A DNA stretch of 42,304 bases from Bacteroidaceae bacterium. GTDB lineage: Bacteria; Bacteroidota; Bacteroidia; Bacteroidales; Bacteroidaceae. This document shows, one piece after another, positions 15,424 through 23,535 of the stretch. The position numbers and the translations under genes are program-made. The stretch spans positions 1 through 42,304 of the forward strand of contig JAFQBG010000017.1 in NCBI GenBank assembly GCA_017416705.1. Direction: 5' to 3'. Within the stretch, counting starts at the first letter, position 1. Each line of letters begins with the position of its first letter. The notes beneath the pieces were generated by a model. It did no database searches and was not told the origin of the DNA. It saw only the letters and a list, made by a program, of their open reading frames with translations.

Positions 15424-18009
15424 TTACAGCTGTGCAGGCTCCGACTCGTATTCTACAATATTTTTTATTCTACCCCACTTATTTGCCTTTTTATAGGCAT
15501 CCGCGGTTCCGGCAGGCACACAAAGGGTTAATTCCCTGTCGTAGTCGATATACATGGAACCACCCAACAAAGGAGGCATGCCCTCCATTGTAATTGTTTT
15601 TATATTTTTTTCTCTTAAAAGGAATTCATTTTCAATTAGTTTCACACTTGCCGGGATTGTAATTCCACTAATACCAGTACAATCAGAGAATGCGTATTCC
15701 CCTATTGTCAACAGTCCGCTTGGCAATTTAATTTCACTCAAACCACTACAATTCGAGAATGCGTAAGCCTCTATTGTCAATAGTCCGCTTGGTAATTCAA
15801 TTTTACTCAAACCACGACAATTCGAGAATGCGTAAGCCCCTATTGCCAACAGTCCGCTTGGCAATTTAATTTTTGATATACCGGAACAACCGCTGAAAGC
15901 AGAATTTCCAATACGTTTAACACTCTCGGGTATCTCTATTTGAATACTATCCTCTGCGGTTTCGCTTTTTAAAATTTTTCCCGAGAAGGCAGATGCCCCA
16001 ATGGTTGTAATGCCGTTTGGAATAACCGTATTTTTACAACCCGCAACAAGCGTGTTTGTAGCAGTCTCTATTATGGCATTGCAATCTTCGCGACTGTCAT
16101 ATAGCTGGTTTTCATTCGATACTGTGATTTTTTCCAATCCGCTGCAACCGGCAAACGCACTTGCTCCAATGCGTAGCACACCGGCGGGAATTTCAACCGA
16201 GGAAAGTCCTTCGCAGCGATAGAAAGCATCGACGCCTATTTCTACAACGCTGCTTGGGATAGTTATTTCGGTAAGTCCTTTGCAGCCTCTAAATGCCTCT
16301 CTACTTATTTTCACAATACCATCGGGGATAACGCTGTTGTTAGAACCTAATATAAGTTTGCTTTCTTCGGTTTTTATTATTGCATTGCAACCATTACGGC
16401 TATCGTAATATCTGTTCCCCTCGGCAATAACTATGCTCTCTAAATTTGAACATCCACGGAAGGCATCATCGGACATATAATACACATTTTCGGGTATATA
16501 TATATTTGTAAGGCCTGTACAATCTTGGAAAGCAGAGCTAGAAATAGTTCTGACACTGCTTGGGATGGTTATTTCGGTAAGTCCTTTGCAGTTATGAAAC
16601 GCGCCATAGTCTATATCTGTGATACCATCGGGGATAATACTGTTCTTGCAACCTAATATAAGTTCGTTTTCTTCTGTTTTTATTATTGCATTGCAACCAT
16701 TACGGCTATCGTAATATCTGTTTCCCTCGGCTACGACTATGCTCTCCACGGAATTGCAACCATTGAAAAAAGACTTATTAAAATTGCATACATCCTTGCC
16801 TATTGTAATATTCTTAACCGAGCCACCGGAAATTACACCATAACCGTCTATGTATTCACAATTATATATTACATCGGTTAATGAAACACAGTTACTAAAA
16901 CAACTATAACCTACTTTTTTCAAGTTTTTTGGCAAATGCACGCGTTTTATTTTTTTACAGTCATAGAAGGCCATATTCCCAATTATACTTACACTGTCGG
17001 GAATTTCTATATTTGTAAGATTTTCGCAACCGTAGAACGCATAATTATCTATATATTTAACCCCGCTTGGTATTTGCACACTTACAAGGTTCTTACAATG
17101 AGAGAACACACTTACTTCTATTTCATTAATTCCATTGGGCAAATTAACACTTGTTAGACTGTCACAGTGGGCAAATGCGCCTGCATCTATTGTTTTTACA
17201 CCAACGGGAATAGTGAGTTCTTTGAGCGATTTACAACCTATGAACGAGTGAACTCCAATGCGATTGAGTTTTTTGGGCAGGACAATACCGGACAAAACGG
17301 AGCATCCATAAAAAGCCGAGTCGTTAATTAATGTAACCGCGTCGGGCAGTTCAATGTTTTTAAGGCTTGTGCAACCGGTAAATGCTTTTTTGTTTATGGT
17401 TTTGATGCTTTTGGGCAGGACAACGTTGTCAAGTTTAAGACAATTGCCGAATGTGCTCTCGGCTATTATATCCAATTTTTTAGACAGAACAACACTTTCC
17501 AGCCCGAGACAGTTCCAAAATGCAGCTTCGCCCAAGATTGTAACGCTGTTTGGAATTACCATGTTTTTGAGTGTTTGGCAACCGAGAAAAGCAAAATGGC
17601 CTATGCTTTTAACACTATTAGGAATTGTAAACTCCACAAGCCCTTTACATTCATAGAAAGCACCCCGTCTTATTTCGGTAACGCTTTTGGGGATTTCAAT
17701 TTTTGTTACATTTTGGCAAAAATAAAAGGCATAATCACCAATGGCAGTGACACGATACACAACGCCGGCATGTGTCACAGTGGCAGGAACAACAATCTCG
17801 CCACTGTACTCCCCGCACTCGCAGCCATGCTCCGAGAAGCCATTGACAGCATGCTCGTATATGCGCTTGTAGTGAACCACTGTCGCCGTTTTTGTATCGG
17901 CGGAAATGTCATAGACTAAGCCGTCGATGTTCACATACTCGGCCCTTGATACAACACCGCACAACAGCATGACAACTGTAATGAGCGATTTAAAACAAAT
18001 GTTTTTCAT
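15424..18009 (-). CDS. Secreted BspA-like leucine-rich repeat protein
   Basis: An 861-residue exported protein. The signal peptide is about 1-22 (MKNICFKSLITVVMLLCGVV, then SRA). A short domain with HGCECGEYSGEIVVP leads into about 25-30 LRR_5 repeats of roughly 23 residues (consensus L.xIxIPxSVxxIGxxAFxxC). Interspersed are three islands with YYDSRNGCNAII-type sequence and IIPDGI, common in BspA-like proteins of Bacteroidales. The C-terminal end (LCVPAGTADAYKKANKWG) is the usual cap; no type IX sorting domain is evident. BspA relatives are surface adhesins, so a surface role is inferred. Internal repeats are nearly identical in DNA in places (69-bp and 306-bp periods), indicating recent duplication or conversion. 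Confidence 0.9.
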   Translation of the reverse strand: MKNICFKSLITVVMLLCGVVSRAEYVNIDGLVYDISADTKTATVVHYKRIYEHAVNGFSEHGCECGEYSGEIVVPATVTHAGVVYRVTAIGDYAFYFCQNVTKIEIPKSVTEIRRGAFYECKGLVEFTIPNSVKSIGHFAFLGCQTLKNMVIPNSVTILGEAAFWNCLGLESVVLSKKLDIIAESTFGNCLKLDNVVLPKSIKTINKKAFTGCTSLKNIELPDAVTLINDSAFYGCSVLSGIVLPKKLNRIGVHSFIGCKSLKELTIPVGVKTIDAGAFAHCDSLTSVNLPNGINEIEVSVFSHCKNLVSVQIPSGVKYIDNYAFYGCENLTNIEIPDSVSIIGNMAFYDCKKIKRVHLPKNLKKVGYSCFSNCVSLTDVIYNCEYIDGYGVISGGSVKNITIGKDVCNFNKSFFNGCNSVESIVVAEGNRYYDSRNGCNAIIKTEENELILGCKNSIIPDGITDIDYGAFHNCKGLTEITIPSSVRTISSSAFQDCTGLTNIYIPENVYYMSDDAFRGCSNLESIVIAEGNRYYDSRNGCNAIIKTEESKLILGSNNSVIPDGIVKISREAFRGCKGLTEITIPSSVVEIGVDAFYRCEGLSSVEIPAGVLRIGASAFAGCSGLEKITVSNENQLYDSREDCNAIIETATNTLVAGCKNTVIPNGITTIGASAFSGKILKSETAEDSIQIEIPESVKRIGNSAFSGCSGISKIKLPSGLLAIGAYAFSNCRGLSKIELPSGLLTIEAYAFSNCSGLSEIKLPSGLLTIGEYAFSDCTGISGITIPASVKLIENEFLLREKNIKTITMEGMPPLLGGSMYIDYDRELTLCVPAGTADAYKKANKWGRIKNIVEYESEPAQL

Positions 18010-18324
18010 AAATTCAGGTATATAGTTTAGTTAATAAAAAAGGTAATTTCATTAACACCATAAGCCTCGGTCGATATCCTATCGGTTCAATAAAAAAATA
18101 GACGTGAGACTTATTGCCAAATGTTTACAAGACTGAGGCATCGCCAAACGCCCTACCAAAATAAACAAAACAGATACAACACTCCCACGCCGTTGTATAT
18201 ATCGGCGGCAACAATAGATTGCCACTTGTGTATATACAAGCAGTATGAACATTGCAGCGTCAGTCCTTTGGTTAAAAAATTTGGCGATTTTCAGTCAAAA
18301 ACCCATGCTAAATGTTTAAATATT

Positions 18325-18348
18325 GTTCGCGTATTTCTCCTCGCGAAC
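18325..18348. other. Hairpin in the LRR gene leader
   Basis: GTTCGCG (18325-18331) pairs with CGCGAAC (18342-18348) around a 10-base loop. Read on the minus strand the loop contains AGGAG, and the hairpin starts just after a possible promoter. It could be the 5' end of a long leader or a terminator for the ferritin gene; no T-run supports the latter. Confidence 0.35.
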
Positions 18349-18355
18349 ACAAACG

Positions 18356-18363
18356 CAAATTTA
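18356..18363 (-). promoter_or_regulatory. Possible -7 box (TAAATTTG) for the LRR gene
   Basis: On the minus strand TAAATTTG followed by C fits TAnnTTTG. It would give a leader of about 340 nt before the LRR start at 18,009. The rest of the 18,010-18,496 gap holds the tandem motif at 18,401-18,471 and nothing else I can name; a 98-codon frame in it looks spurious. Confidence 0.4.
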
Positions 18364-18400
18364 CAATTATTTTTTAACAATCCATTTTATATAATAAGAA

Positions 18401-18471
18401 ACTGCTTAAATTTCTAAAAATTATTTTCTTATGCAGACTGTTTAAATTTCTAAAATTATTTTCCTATGCAG
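18401..18471. repeat. Tandem pair of a 35-36-bp AT-rich motif
   Basis: Unit 1 is 18401-18436 and unit 2 is 18437-18471. They differ by two substitutions and one extra A. The shared core, CTAAAATTATTTT preceded by TTTAAATTT, recurs in inverse orientation at 23,483 and 42,111. Confidence 0.8.
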
Positions 18472-18496
18472 ACCGGTTATCTTGCCATGGGCCTCA

Positions 18497-19012
18497 TTAA
18501 CATTTATATTGCATAGATTGTACCACCCACTCGACGTCGCGCAAATAGTCTTGCAGTTCCTGTTCGTGTTCCTCTTCCTCGGCCATTATGCGCTTTGCTA
18601 TGTCGCATGTGGTGAAATCTATGTTATTTGTAAATGCCGCTATTTCCTCGTAACGGATGACGGCGCAACGCTCGGCTGCTATATTTTGTTTCAGGATGCT
18701 GATGACGTCGTTATTGAGCGGGGCGGCATATTTGCATCGTGCCAAATTGAACCACTGAACAGGGTCCAGCACAGGCGTTCCTTCGAGCTGCATTATGCGG
18801 TCGGCAAGCATTTTTGCATGCAGATATTCCTCCTCGGCATGTGCCTCGAACTCGCGCTGTACATCGGCTCGCATGGCCCCTTCTATAACAAGACTACCCA
18901 CCCAATACTGATAATAGGCGAGCCACTCCTCGCTTAGCGCCGCATTCAGCTGCTCCAATAGTTTGGCGAGGTCTAAACGTTTCTTTAATATCAAAACACT
19001 TTCTTTTGCCAT
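18497..19012 (-). CDS. Dps-like ferritin (DPSL, thioferritin candidate)
   Basis: A 171-residue four-helix ferritin-like protein, probably a cytoplasmic cage that oxidises iron and consumes peroxide. Likely di-iron ligands are Glu28 or Glu29, Glu62 and His65 (EEYLHA), Glu114, and Glu146 with His149 (EEEEHE), the bacterioferritin-like pattern. Two cysteines, C93 (NLARCKY) and C116 (AERCAV), sit in the helices near the metal site. Paired cysteines of this type mark the Dps-like thioferritins described from archaea and from Bacteroides fragilis; that assignment is from memory. Divergent from the ThiE-like gene at 19,317 across a 304-bp gap, of which only the promoter at 19,181 is recognisable. 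I could not place its own promoter. Confidence 0.85.
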   Translation of the reverse strand: MAKESVLILKKRLDLAKLLEQLNAALSEEWLAYYQYWVGSLVIEGAMRADVQREFEAHAEEEYLHAKMLADRIMQLEGTPVLDPVQWFNLARCKYAAPLNNDVISILKQNIAAERCAVIRYEEIAAFTNNIDFTTCDIAKRIMAEEEEHEQELQDYLRDVEWVVQSMQYKC

Positions 19013-19180
19013 AATATATGATAATTGGTTATACTATGGGAACAGATTACAGTTTGGTATTGTTTAGAAACAGCTGCTTTTCCTTGTTAATTTAACGCTA
19101 TATATGTTTTCGGGAAAAATAGTTTTCGAAGCAGATAAAATTTAATTATTCATTATTGGTGTTAATATAATAAAAAATAC

Positions 19181-19188
19181 TACTTTTG
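19181..19188 (+). promoter_or_regulatory. -7 promoter box (TACTTTTG) before the ThiE-like gene
   Basis: TACTTTTG is a perfect TAnnTTTG match, with TTGG at 19156-19159 as a possible -33 box 21 bases upstream. It implies a leader of about 125 nt to ATG 19,317. Confidence 0.6.
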
Positions 19189-19316
19189 CAAAATAAGACA
19201 ACGGAAACAGGCATTGTATCATAAGCAAGCATCCGTTTTTATACACATACGAGCAGGCAACCTCCATTCACATTGAAATGAGTGCCTATCGTAAAAAAAA
19301 CAAAAACTATTATATA

Positions 19317-19901
19317 ATGAAACTTGCAGTTGTAACAAAACCAACATTCTTCATAGAAGAGGACAAAATAATAACACGTCTGTTTGAAGAAGATTTAGAC
19401 TATCTGTTTCTGGACAAGTCTTACCCGCACCCCCAATATATCGAGAGGCTGCTGAACCTAATCCCCAAGAAATATCACAAACGCATTTTCACCTGTAACA
19501 ACAGGCTGATGCAAGACTACAAATTGGCCGGTCAGCTGTTTCCATCCGGTTCGCCCCACCCAACCGAAAAACTCGGTGGCAAATTGGTTGGTTATGCTGC
19601 CAATCTGCGCGAATTGCACGAGTTCAAAGGATTTTACGAAATCATGTGTTTTGGCCCCATGGGTAGGACTTTCCACCAAAGCACCGAACTGAACGAATAT
19701 GGCAAAAAAGTCATAAACAAACGCGTATGGGCCTTTGGCGACTTGGACGAAGGCAATATTAAAAACCTGTCACAATATGGTTTTGGCGGTATAATACTCG
19801 ATGCACAAGTATGGGACCTTTTCGACTCCTGTCGTTCCACCGATTACAGCGAGCTCATAGAGGGATTTAAAAAAATACAGAAAATAGCACGAAAATTATA
19901 A
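19317..19901 (+). CDS. ThiE/TenI-like TIM-barrel protein, probably not a normal thiamine phosphate synthase
   Basis: A 194-residue cytoplasmic protein that resembles short thiamine phosphate synthase/TenI-like proteins of Bacteroidota. Shared stretches are MKLAVVTKPTFFIEEDKIIT (barrel strand 1), YIERLLNLIPKKYHKRIFTC, FGPMGRTFHQS where relatives have SPIFDSISK, and VWAFGDLDEGNIKNLSQYGF. Positions expected to bind pyrophosphate and substrate are changed: LDKSYP in place of LRKPG, and GDLDE in place of GGI. Thiamine phosphate synthesis is therefore doubtful. I choose ATG 19317; an upstream ATG at 19278 would add 13 lysine- and tyrosine-rich residues. It lies 41 bases before prs on the same strand and no thiamine gene is nearby. 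Confidence 0.65.
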   Translation: MKLAVVTKPTFFIEEDKIITRLFEEDLDYLFLDKSYPHPQYIERLLNLIPKKYHKRIFTCNNRLMQDYKLAGQLFPSGSPHPTEKLGGKLVGYAANLRELHEFKGFYEIMCFGPMGRTFHQSTELNEYGKKVINKRVWAFGDLDEGNIKNLSQYGFGGIILDAQVWDLFDSCRSTDYSELIEGFKKIQKIARKL

Positions 19902-19942
19902 TAAGATAATAACAATACATAAACAAATTAATTTTTACAATT

Positions 19943-20878
19943 ATGAACAATACCCCCTACATGGTATTTTCGGGAACAAAATCTCGTTACCTTGCCGAAG
20001 AAATTTGCAAAGAGCTTGATTGTCCTCTTGGTCAGATGAACACCACCTATTTTGCAGATGGCGAGTTTGCAGTTTCTTACGAAGAATCTATCCGTGGAAA
20101 GAATGTATTCTTGGTTCAATCGACATTCCCCAACTCGGATAATCTTATGGAACTGCTATTGATGGTAGATGCTGCCAAGCGTGCATCGGCCAAAAGTATT
20201 GTTGCAGTAATACCCTACTTTGGTTGGGCACGTCAGGACCGCAAAGACAAGCCTCGCGTTTCAATAGGAGCCAAGCTCGTTGCCGACCTGTTGAGCGTAG
20301 CCGGAGTAAGCCGCATAATAACAATGGACCTTCATGCCGACCAGATACAAGGTTTCTTCGATATTCCGGTGGACCACCTATACGCATCTATGGTATTCAT
20401 ACCCTATATCAATTCACTAAAACTCGACAACCTTGTAATTGCCACACCCGACGTCGGCGGTTCAAAGCGTGCAAGCGCCTATTCAAAGTGCTTGGGTGTA
20501 CCCCTTGTACTATGCCACAAGACAAGAGCAAAAGCCAACGTAGTAGATACAATGCAAATTATTGGCGATGTAGAAGGCAAGAACGTGGTATTGGTAGATG
20601 ACATTGTGGACACAGCCGGCACAATATCAAAAGCAGCCAACCTGATGATGGAAAACGGCGCATTGTCGGTACGTGCCATTGCATCGCACTGCATCATGTC
20701 GGGCAACGCATCGGAAAGAGTGCGCGAGTCGGCTATGACCGAGATTGTATTCACAAACAGCATACCCTATGACAAGGGTTGTCCCAAGGTGAAGCAATTG
20801 TCAATAGCAAAAGGCTTTGCCGAGGCTATTAAATGCGTGCTCAACAACCAATCCATAAGCAAACAATATATCTGCTAA
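19943..20878 (+). CDS. prs: Ribose-phosphate pyrophosphokinase
   Basis: Makes phosphoribosyl pyrophosphate from ribose 5-phosphate and ATP for nucleotide, histidine and tryptophan synthesis. It has 311 residues, full length. Motifs are FADGEFAVSYEESIRGKNVF near the N-terminus, PYFGWARQDRKDKPR (ATP-binding and flexible loop), DLHADQIQGFFDIPVDHLYA, and the PRPP-binding loop VLVDDIVDTAGTI. The class I allosteric pattern appears conserved. It lies between the ThiE-like gene and a lipoprotein gene 11 bases downstream; the three may share a transcript. Confidence 0.97.
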   Translation: MNNTPYMVFSGTKSRYLAEEICKELDCPLGQMNTTYFADGEFAVSYEESIRGKNVFLVQSTFPNSDNLMELLLMVDAAKRASAKSIVAVIPYFGWARQDRKDKPRVSIGAKLVADLLSVAGVSRIITMDLHADQIQGFFDIPVDHLYASMVFIPYINSLKLDNLVIATPDVGGSKRASAYSKCLGVPLVLCHKTRAKANVVDTMQIIGDVEGKNVVLVDDIVDTAGTISKAANLMMENGALSVRAIASHCIMSGNASERVRESAMTEIVFTNSIPYDKGCPKVKQLSIAKGFAEAIKCVLNNQSISKQYIC

Positions 20879-20889
20879 CAAAAAAGAAC

Positions 20890-21645
20890 ATGAGAAAAAC
20901 TCTTCTGCTATTAGGATTTATTCTTGCATTGGCATCATGCAGTGCCGATTACACCATCGAGGGCAGCATAGACGGTGCCATTGACGGTGACAGCGTAATA
21001 TTGGGATATTCTGTAAACGGAATAAATTTCACCGAGACAGACAGAACCGTCATAGAGCAAGGTAAATTTAAATTTGCAGGCAAAACCAATGGAAGTAAAA
21101 TATACTACATTGGATATGAGCACACTCCCGAGCCCACATACGTATTGTTTTTCCTTGAAGAAGGAGATATTAAAGCCGAAATTCATCCCGGTTCATACAA
21201 AGTGACAGGAACGCCGGCAAATAATTTGAACTACGATGTTGAGGTACAATTAGCAGAGTACATAGGTCGCATGAACGAGTTGGAGAAACAGATAATGACC
21301 GATACGCTCATGGCCGACAGCACAAAAAGCGTCATGGTATTAACAGCCATGGAGACACAGCGCGACGCAATATTGTACATAAAGGATGTCATACGTAACA
21401 ACATAACATCCATAGTAGGCATGTTCCTGCTTGTGCAATACGACTATTATTTTGATAACGAGGAGTTCAACATGCTTGTAGATAGAATTCCCGATAGCAA
21501 TATAGACCGTAACAACAACAGTCTGTACGATATTCTGCGGGAAAAAGTCCAAGACAGAAGCGTGTCGCACGACATCGACATAGATGGCGATGATTTAAAA
21601 TACGACACGACATATACGGCCGACATGGCAATAACAGAAGAGTAA
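20890..21645 (+). CDS. DUF4369-type lipoprotein without a thioredoxin domain
   Basis: A 251-residue exported lipoprotein. The signal peptide ends in the lipobox LASC with Cys17. Residues about 20-110 form the beta-rich DUF4369 domain (YTIEGSIDGAIDGDSVILGY, then GKFKFAG), found in Bacteroidota at the N-terminus of TlpA-like thiol-disulfide proteins. Here the C-terminal half is helical and acidic and has no CxxC, so there is no redox site; its role is unknown. I choose ATG 20890, where the signal peptide starts; an earlier ATG at 20833 lies inside prs. It starts 11 bases after prs. Confidence 0.82.
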   Translation: MRKTLLLLGFILALASCSADYTIEGSIDGAIDGDSVILGYSVNGINFTETDRTVIEQGKFKFAGKTNGSKIYYIGYEHTPEPTYVLFFLEEGDIKAEIHPGSYKVTGTPANNLNYDVEVQLAEYIGRMNELEKQIMTDTLMADSTKSVMVLTAMETQRDAILYIKDVIRNNITSIVGMFLLVQYDYYFDNEEFNMLVDRIPDSNIDRNNNSLYDILREKVQDRSVSHDIDIDGDDLKYDTTYTADMAITEE

Positions 21646-21659
21646 AAATCATACTGACA

Positions 21660-21696
21660 AAAAATGTGGTTATGCCCCGGGTATAACCACATTTTT
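21660..21696. terminator. Bidirectional terminator between the lipoprotein and panB genes
   Basis: AAAAATGTGGTTAT (21660-21673) pairs with ATAACCACATTTTT (21683-21696). The stem is flanked by an A-run and a T-run, so it serves both converging genes. Confidence 0.88.
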
Positions 21697-21758
21697 TTGT
21701 TGTCACCGCACAGCCGGCGAGTACGGTATATGCAAAATACAGATGCTGTTATCTGTTC

Positions 21759-22580
21759 TCAGTATTGTTCTTTCTCGTTAGGGAAGTCGCACGACTTGAC
21801 ATCGCAAATATAATTACCCACCGCTTCGCCTATGACACTGTTCAAGTCGGCATATCGACGCAAGAAACGCGGAGTGAAGTCGGCTGTCATGCCCAACATA
21901 TCGGTGCATACAAGAACTTGCCCATCGACACCACCACCGGCACCAATGCCAATAACAGGTATCTCCAACGCCGATGATACCTTGGAACCCAACGCAGCAG
22001 GTATTTTTTCGAGTACCAAAGCAAAACAACCATTCTCCTGCAACAGTTCCGCGTCGTGGCATAGTTTAGCAGCCTCGGCCTCGTCCTTGGCACGCACGGT
22101 ATATGTGCCAAACTTATTTATACTTTGTGGAGTGAGCCCAAGATGCCCCATAATGGGAATACCTGCATCCAAAATCTTGCGCACCGAGGGAAGAATTTCC
22201 TCGCCACCCTCCAATTTAAGAGCATCGGCATGCGTCTCCTTCATAATGCGAATGGCATTCTTGACAGCCTCATCGGCATTAACCTGATATGTTCCAAATG
22301 GCATATCCACCACCACAAGAGCGCGTTTCACCGCACGCACCACCGACTTGGCATGATATATCATCTGGTCGAGCGTAATGGGCAGGGTGGTTACATTGCC
22401 GGCCATGACATTCGAGGCCGAATCGCCAACAAGAATAATATCAATGCCGGCTGCATCTATGATAGAAGCCATAGTGTAATCGTAGGCTGTGAGCATTGCT
22501 ATTTTTTCGCCCTTGCATTTCATCTCCACCAAACGATGCGTGGTGACTTTACGAGTATCCTCTGCAATATATTTAGACAT
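21759..22580 (-). CDS. panB: 3-methyl-2-oxobutanoate hydroxymethyltransferase
   Basis: First committed step of pantothenate synthesis: it adds a hydroxymethyl group from methylenetetrahydrofolate to ketoisovalerate to form ketopantoate. It has 273 residues, normal for a decameric TIM-barrel PanB. Motifs are [30 protein letters not shown] (metal-binding Asp), [30 protein letters not shown] and [14 protein letters not shown]. The C-terminus is [17 protein letters not shown]. No other pan gene is in the window. A promoter with -7 TAATTTTG is visible upstream. Confidence 0.96.
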   Translation of the reverse strand: MSKYIAEDTRKVTTHRLVEMKCKGEKIAMLTAYDYTMASIIDAAGIDIILVGDSASNVMAGNVTTLPITLDQMIYHAKSVVRAVKRALVVVDMPFGTYQVNADEAVKNAIRIMKETHADALKLEGGEEILPSVRKILDAGIPIMGHLGLTPQSINKFGTYTVRAKDEAEAAKLCHDAELLQENGCFALVLEKIPAALGSKVSSALEIPVIGIGAGGGVDGQVLVCTDMLGMTADFTPRFLRRYADLNSVIGEAVGNYICDVKSCDFPNEKEQY

Positions 22581-22630
22581 AATTTTAATATTTTTTCTAT
22601 TGCCTGTTGAGTTAATTATTTTTTCGACCG

Positions 22631-22638
22631 CAAAATTA
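22631..22638 (-). promoter_or_regulatory. -7 promoter box of panB (TAATTTTG)
   Basis: On the minus strand TAATTTTG then C, a perfect TAnnTTTG. A TTTG lies 23 bases upstream (22662-22665), slightly far for a -33 box. The leader is about 45 nt. Confidence 0.6.
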
Positions 22639-22692
22639 CAGTAAAATTCCTAAATTGTGTCCAAAGGCTGACATATTTTATTACATTAATCT

Positions 22693-22700
22693 TATTTTTG
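22693..22700 (+). promoter_or_regulatory. -7 promoter box of the Crp/Fnr gene (TATTTTTG)
   Basis: TATTTTTG then C, 22 bases before the ATG at 22,723; no clear -33 box. Together with the panB promoter it makes a short divergent control region. Confidence 0.55.
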
Positions 22701-22722
22701 CACAAGGAAAAAAGATTATCTC

Positions 22723-23286
22723 ATGGAAAACATAATAAGGAAAATAAACGAATACTACCCTGTCTCGCCCGAGCCGCTAAATGCAATGCTGAACGAGATG
22801 ACAAGGGTTGAATATCCAAAGAACACATACCTTGTGCGTTCCGAAATAACCGACCGCAATGTCTATTTTATAGAAAAAGGGGTTACACGCTCTATTTTCC
22901 ACAAAGACGGCACAGACACCACTACATGGTTCAGCATGGAGGGGGATATTACTTTCGGTATGTACTCGTTATATCACAACATGCCATCGGTGGAGAGCGT
23001 GCAAACACTCACCGACTGTGTAATATATGTCATTGCAATAGAGAAACTCAACGAGCTATACCGGCAATATATAGATATAGCCAATTGGGGGCGCATAATA
23101 CACCAAGATACCAACCGTTTGCTAAGTCACATATTCGTCGAACGTCTTCAACTGCCACCGGCGGAGCGTTACAAATGTTTCATGCAACATTTTCCGGGGT
23201 TGTTGAACCGCGTAAAGCTAAAATACATTGCCGAGTTTTTAGGCATCTCCATATATACGCTCAGCAGAATAAGAGCACAAAAATAG
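22723..23286 (+). CDS. Crp/Fnr-family transcriptional regulator
   Basis: A 187-residue regulator. The N-terminal cyclic-nucleotide-binding-like barrel (about 20-110) includes LVRSEITDRNVYFIEKGVTR and GDITFGMYSLYH. The typical PRL-type cAMP phosphate-binding signature is absent, so the ligand is probably not cAMP. A long dimer helix (about 115-150) is followed by a short winged-helix domain ending in KLKYIAEFLGISIYTLSRIR. No FNR-type cysteine cluster is present, so it is not a classic oxygen sensor. Targets are unknown; the neighbouring acyltransferase and panB are candidates by position only. Confidence 0.88.
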   Translation: MENIIRKINEYYPVSPEPLNAMLNEMTRVEYPKNTYLVRSEITDRNVYFIEKGVTRSIFHKDGTDTTTWFSMEGDITFGMYSLYHNMPSVESVQTLTDCVIYVIAIEKLNELYRQYIDIANWGRIIHQDTNRLLSHIFVERLQLPPAERYKCFMQHFPGLLNRVKLKYIAEFLGISIYTLSRIRAQK

Positions 23287-23324
23287 CCGATTCTTTTTAG
23301 GAACTAAAAAAACGGTCTTTCACA

Positions 23325-23344
23325 TTTTTGCTTTAAAGCAAAAA
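23325..23344. other. 20-bp perfect palindrome after the Crp/Fnr gene
   Basis: TTTTTGCTTTAAAGCAAAAA is fully self-complementary and lies 38 bases after the stop. It could be a weak terminator or an operator for a dimeric regulator, since the acyltransferase promoter lies 20 bases beyond it. Confidence 0.4.
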
Positions 23345-23363
23345 AACAAGACGATATGATATG

Positions 23364-23371
23364 TAATTTTG
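23364..23371 (+). promoter_or_regulatory. -7 promoter box (TAATTTTG) before the acyltransferase gene
   Basis: TAATTTTG then C is a perfect TAnnTTTG. It gives a leader of about 160 nt, which contains ACGGCAAAAAACGG repeats and the dispersed AT-rich motif at 23,483. Confidence 0.5.
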
Positions 23372-23482
23372 CAGCCGAAAAAAATTACATGAACAAAAAA
23401 TATTATCATATGTGAAACAGTTTTGATTTATTCCGCCTACTCTTTTATAGAGCAAAAAACGGCAAAAAACGGTTTTCATAAC

Positions 23483-23506
23483 AAAATAATTTTATAAATT
23501 TAAATC
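23483..23506 (+). repeat. Dispersed AT-rich motif, copy upstream of the acyltransferase gene
   Basis: The core AAAATAATTTTATAAATTTA matches 42,111 with one change and the complement of 18,401-18,471 closely. It ends 29 bases before the ATG. Confidence 0.5.
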
Positions 23507-23535
23507 CTAATCAGTTCCTAATTAATACAACGACA

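Noticed and set aside
18121-18417. 98-codon gene between the LRR and ferritin genes
   Set aside because: It runs through the hairpin and part of the tandem repeat, has no family features, and is opposite a plausible minus-strand promoter.
22723-23286. Oxygen-sensing FNR
   Set aside because: The protein lacks the N-terminal cysteine cluster needed for an FNR iron-sulfur centre.
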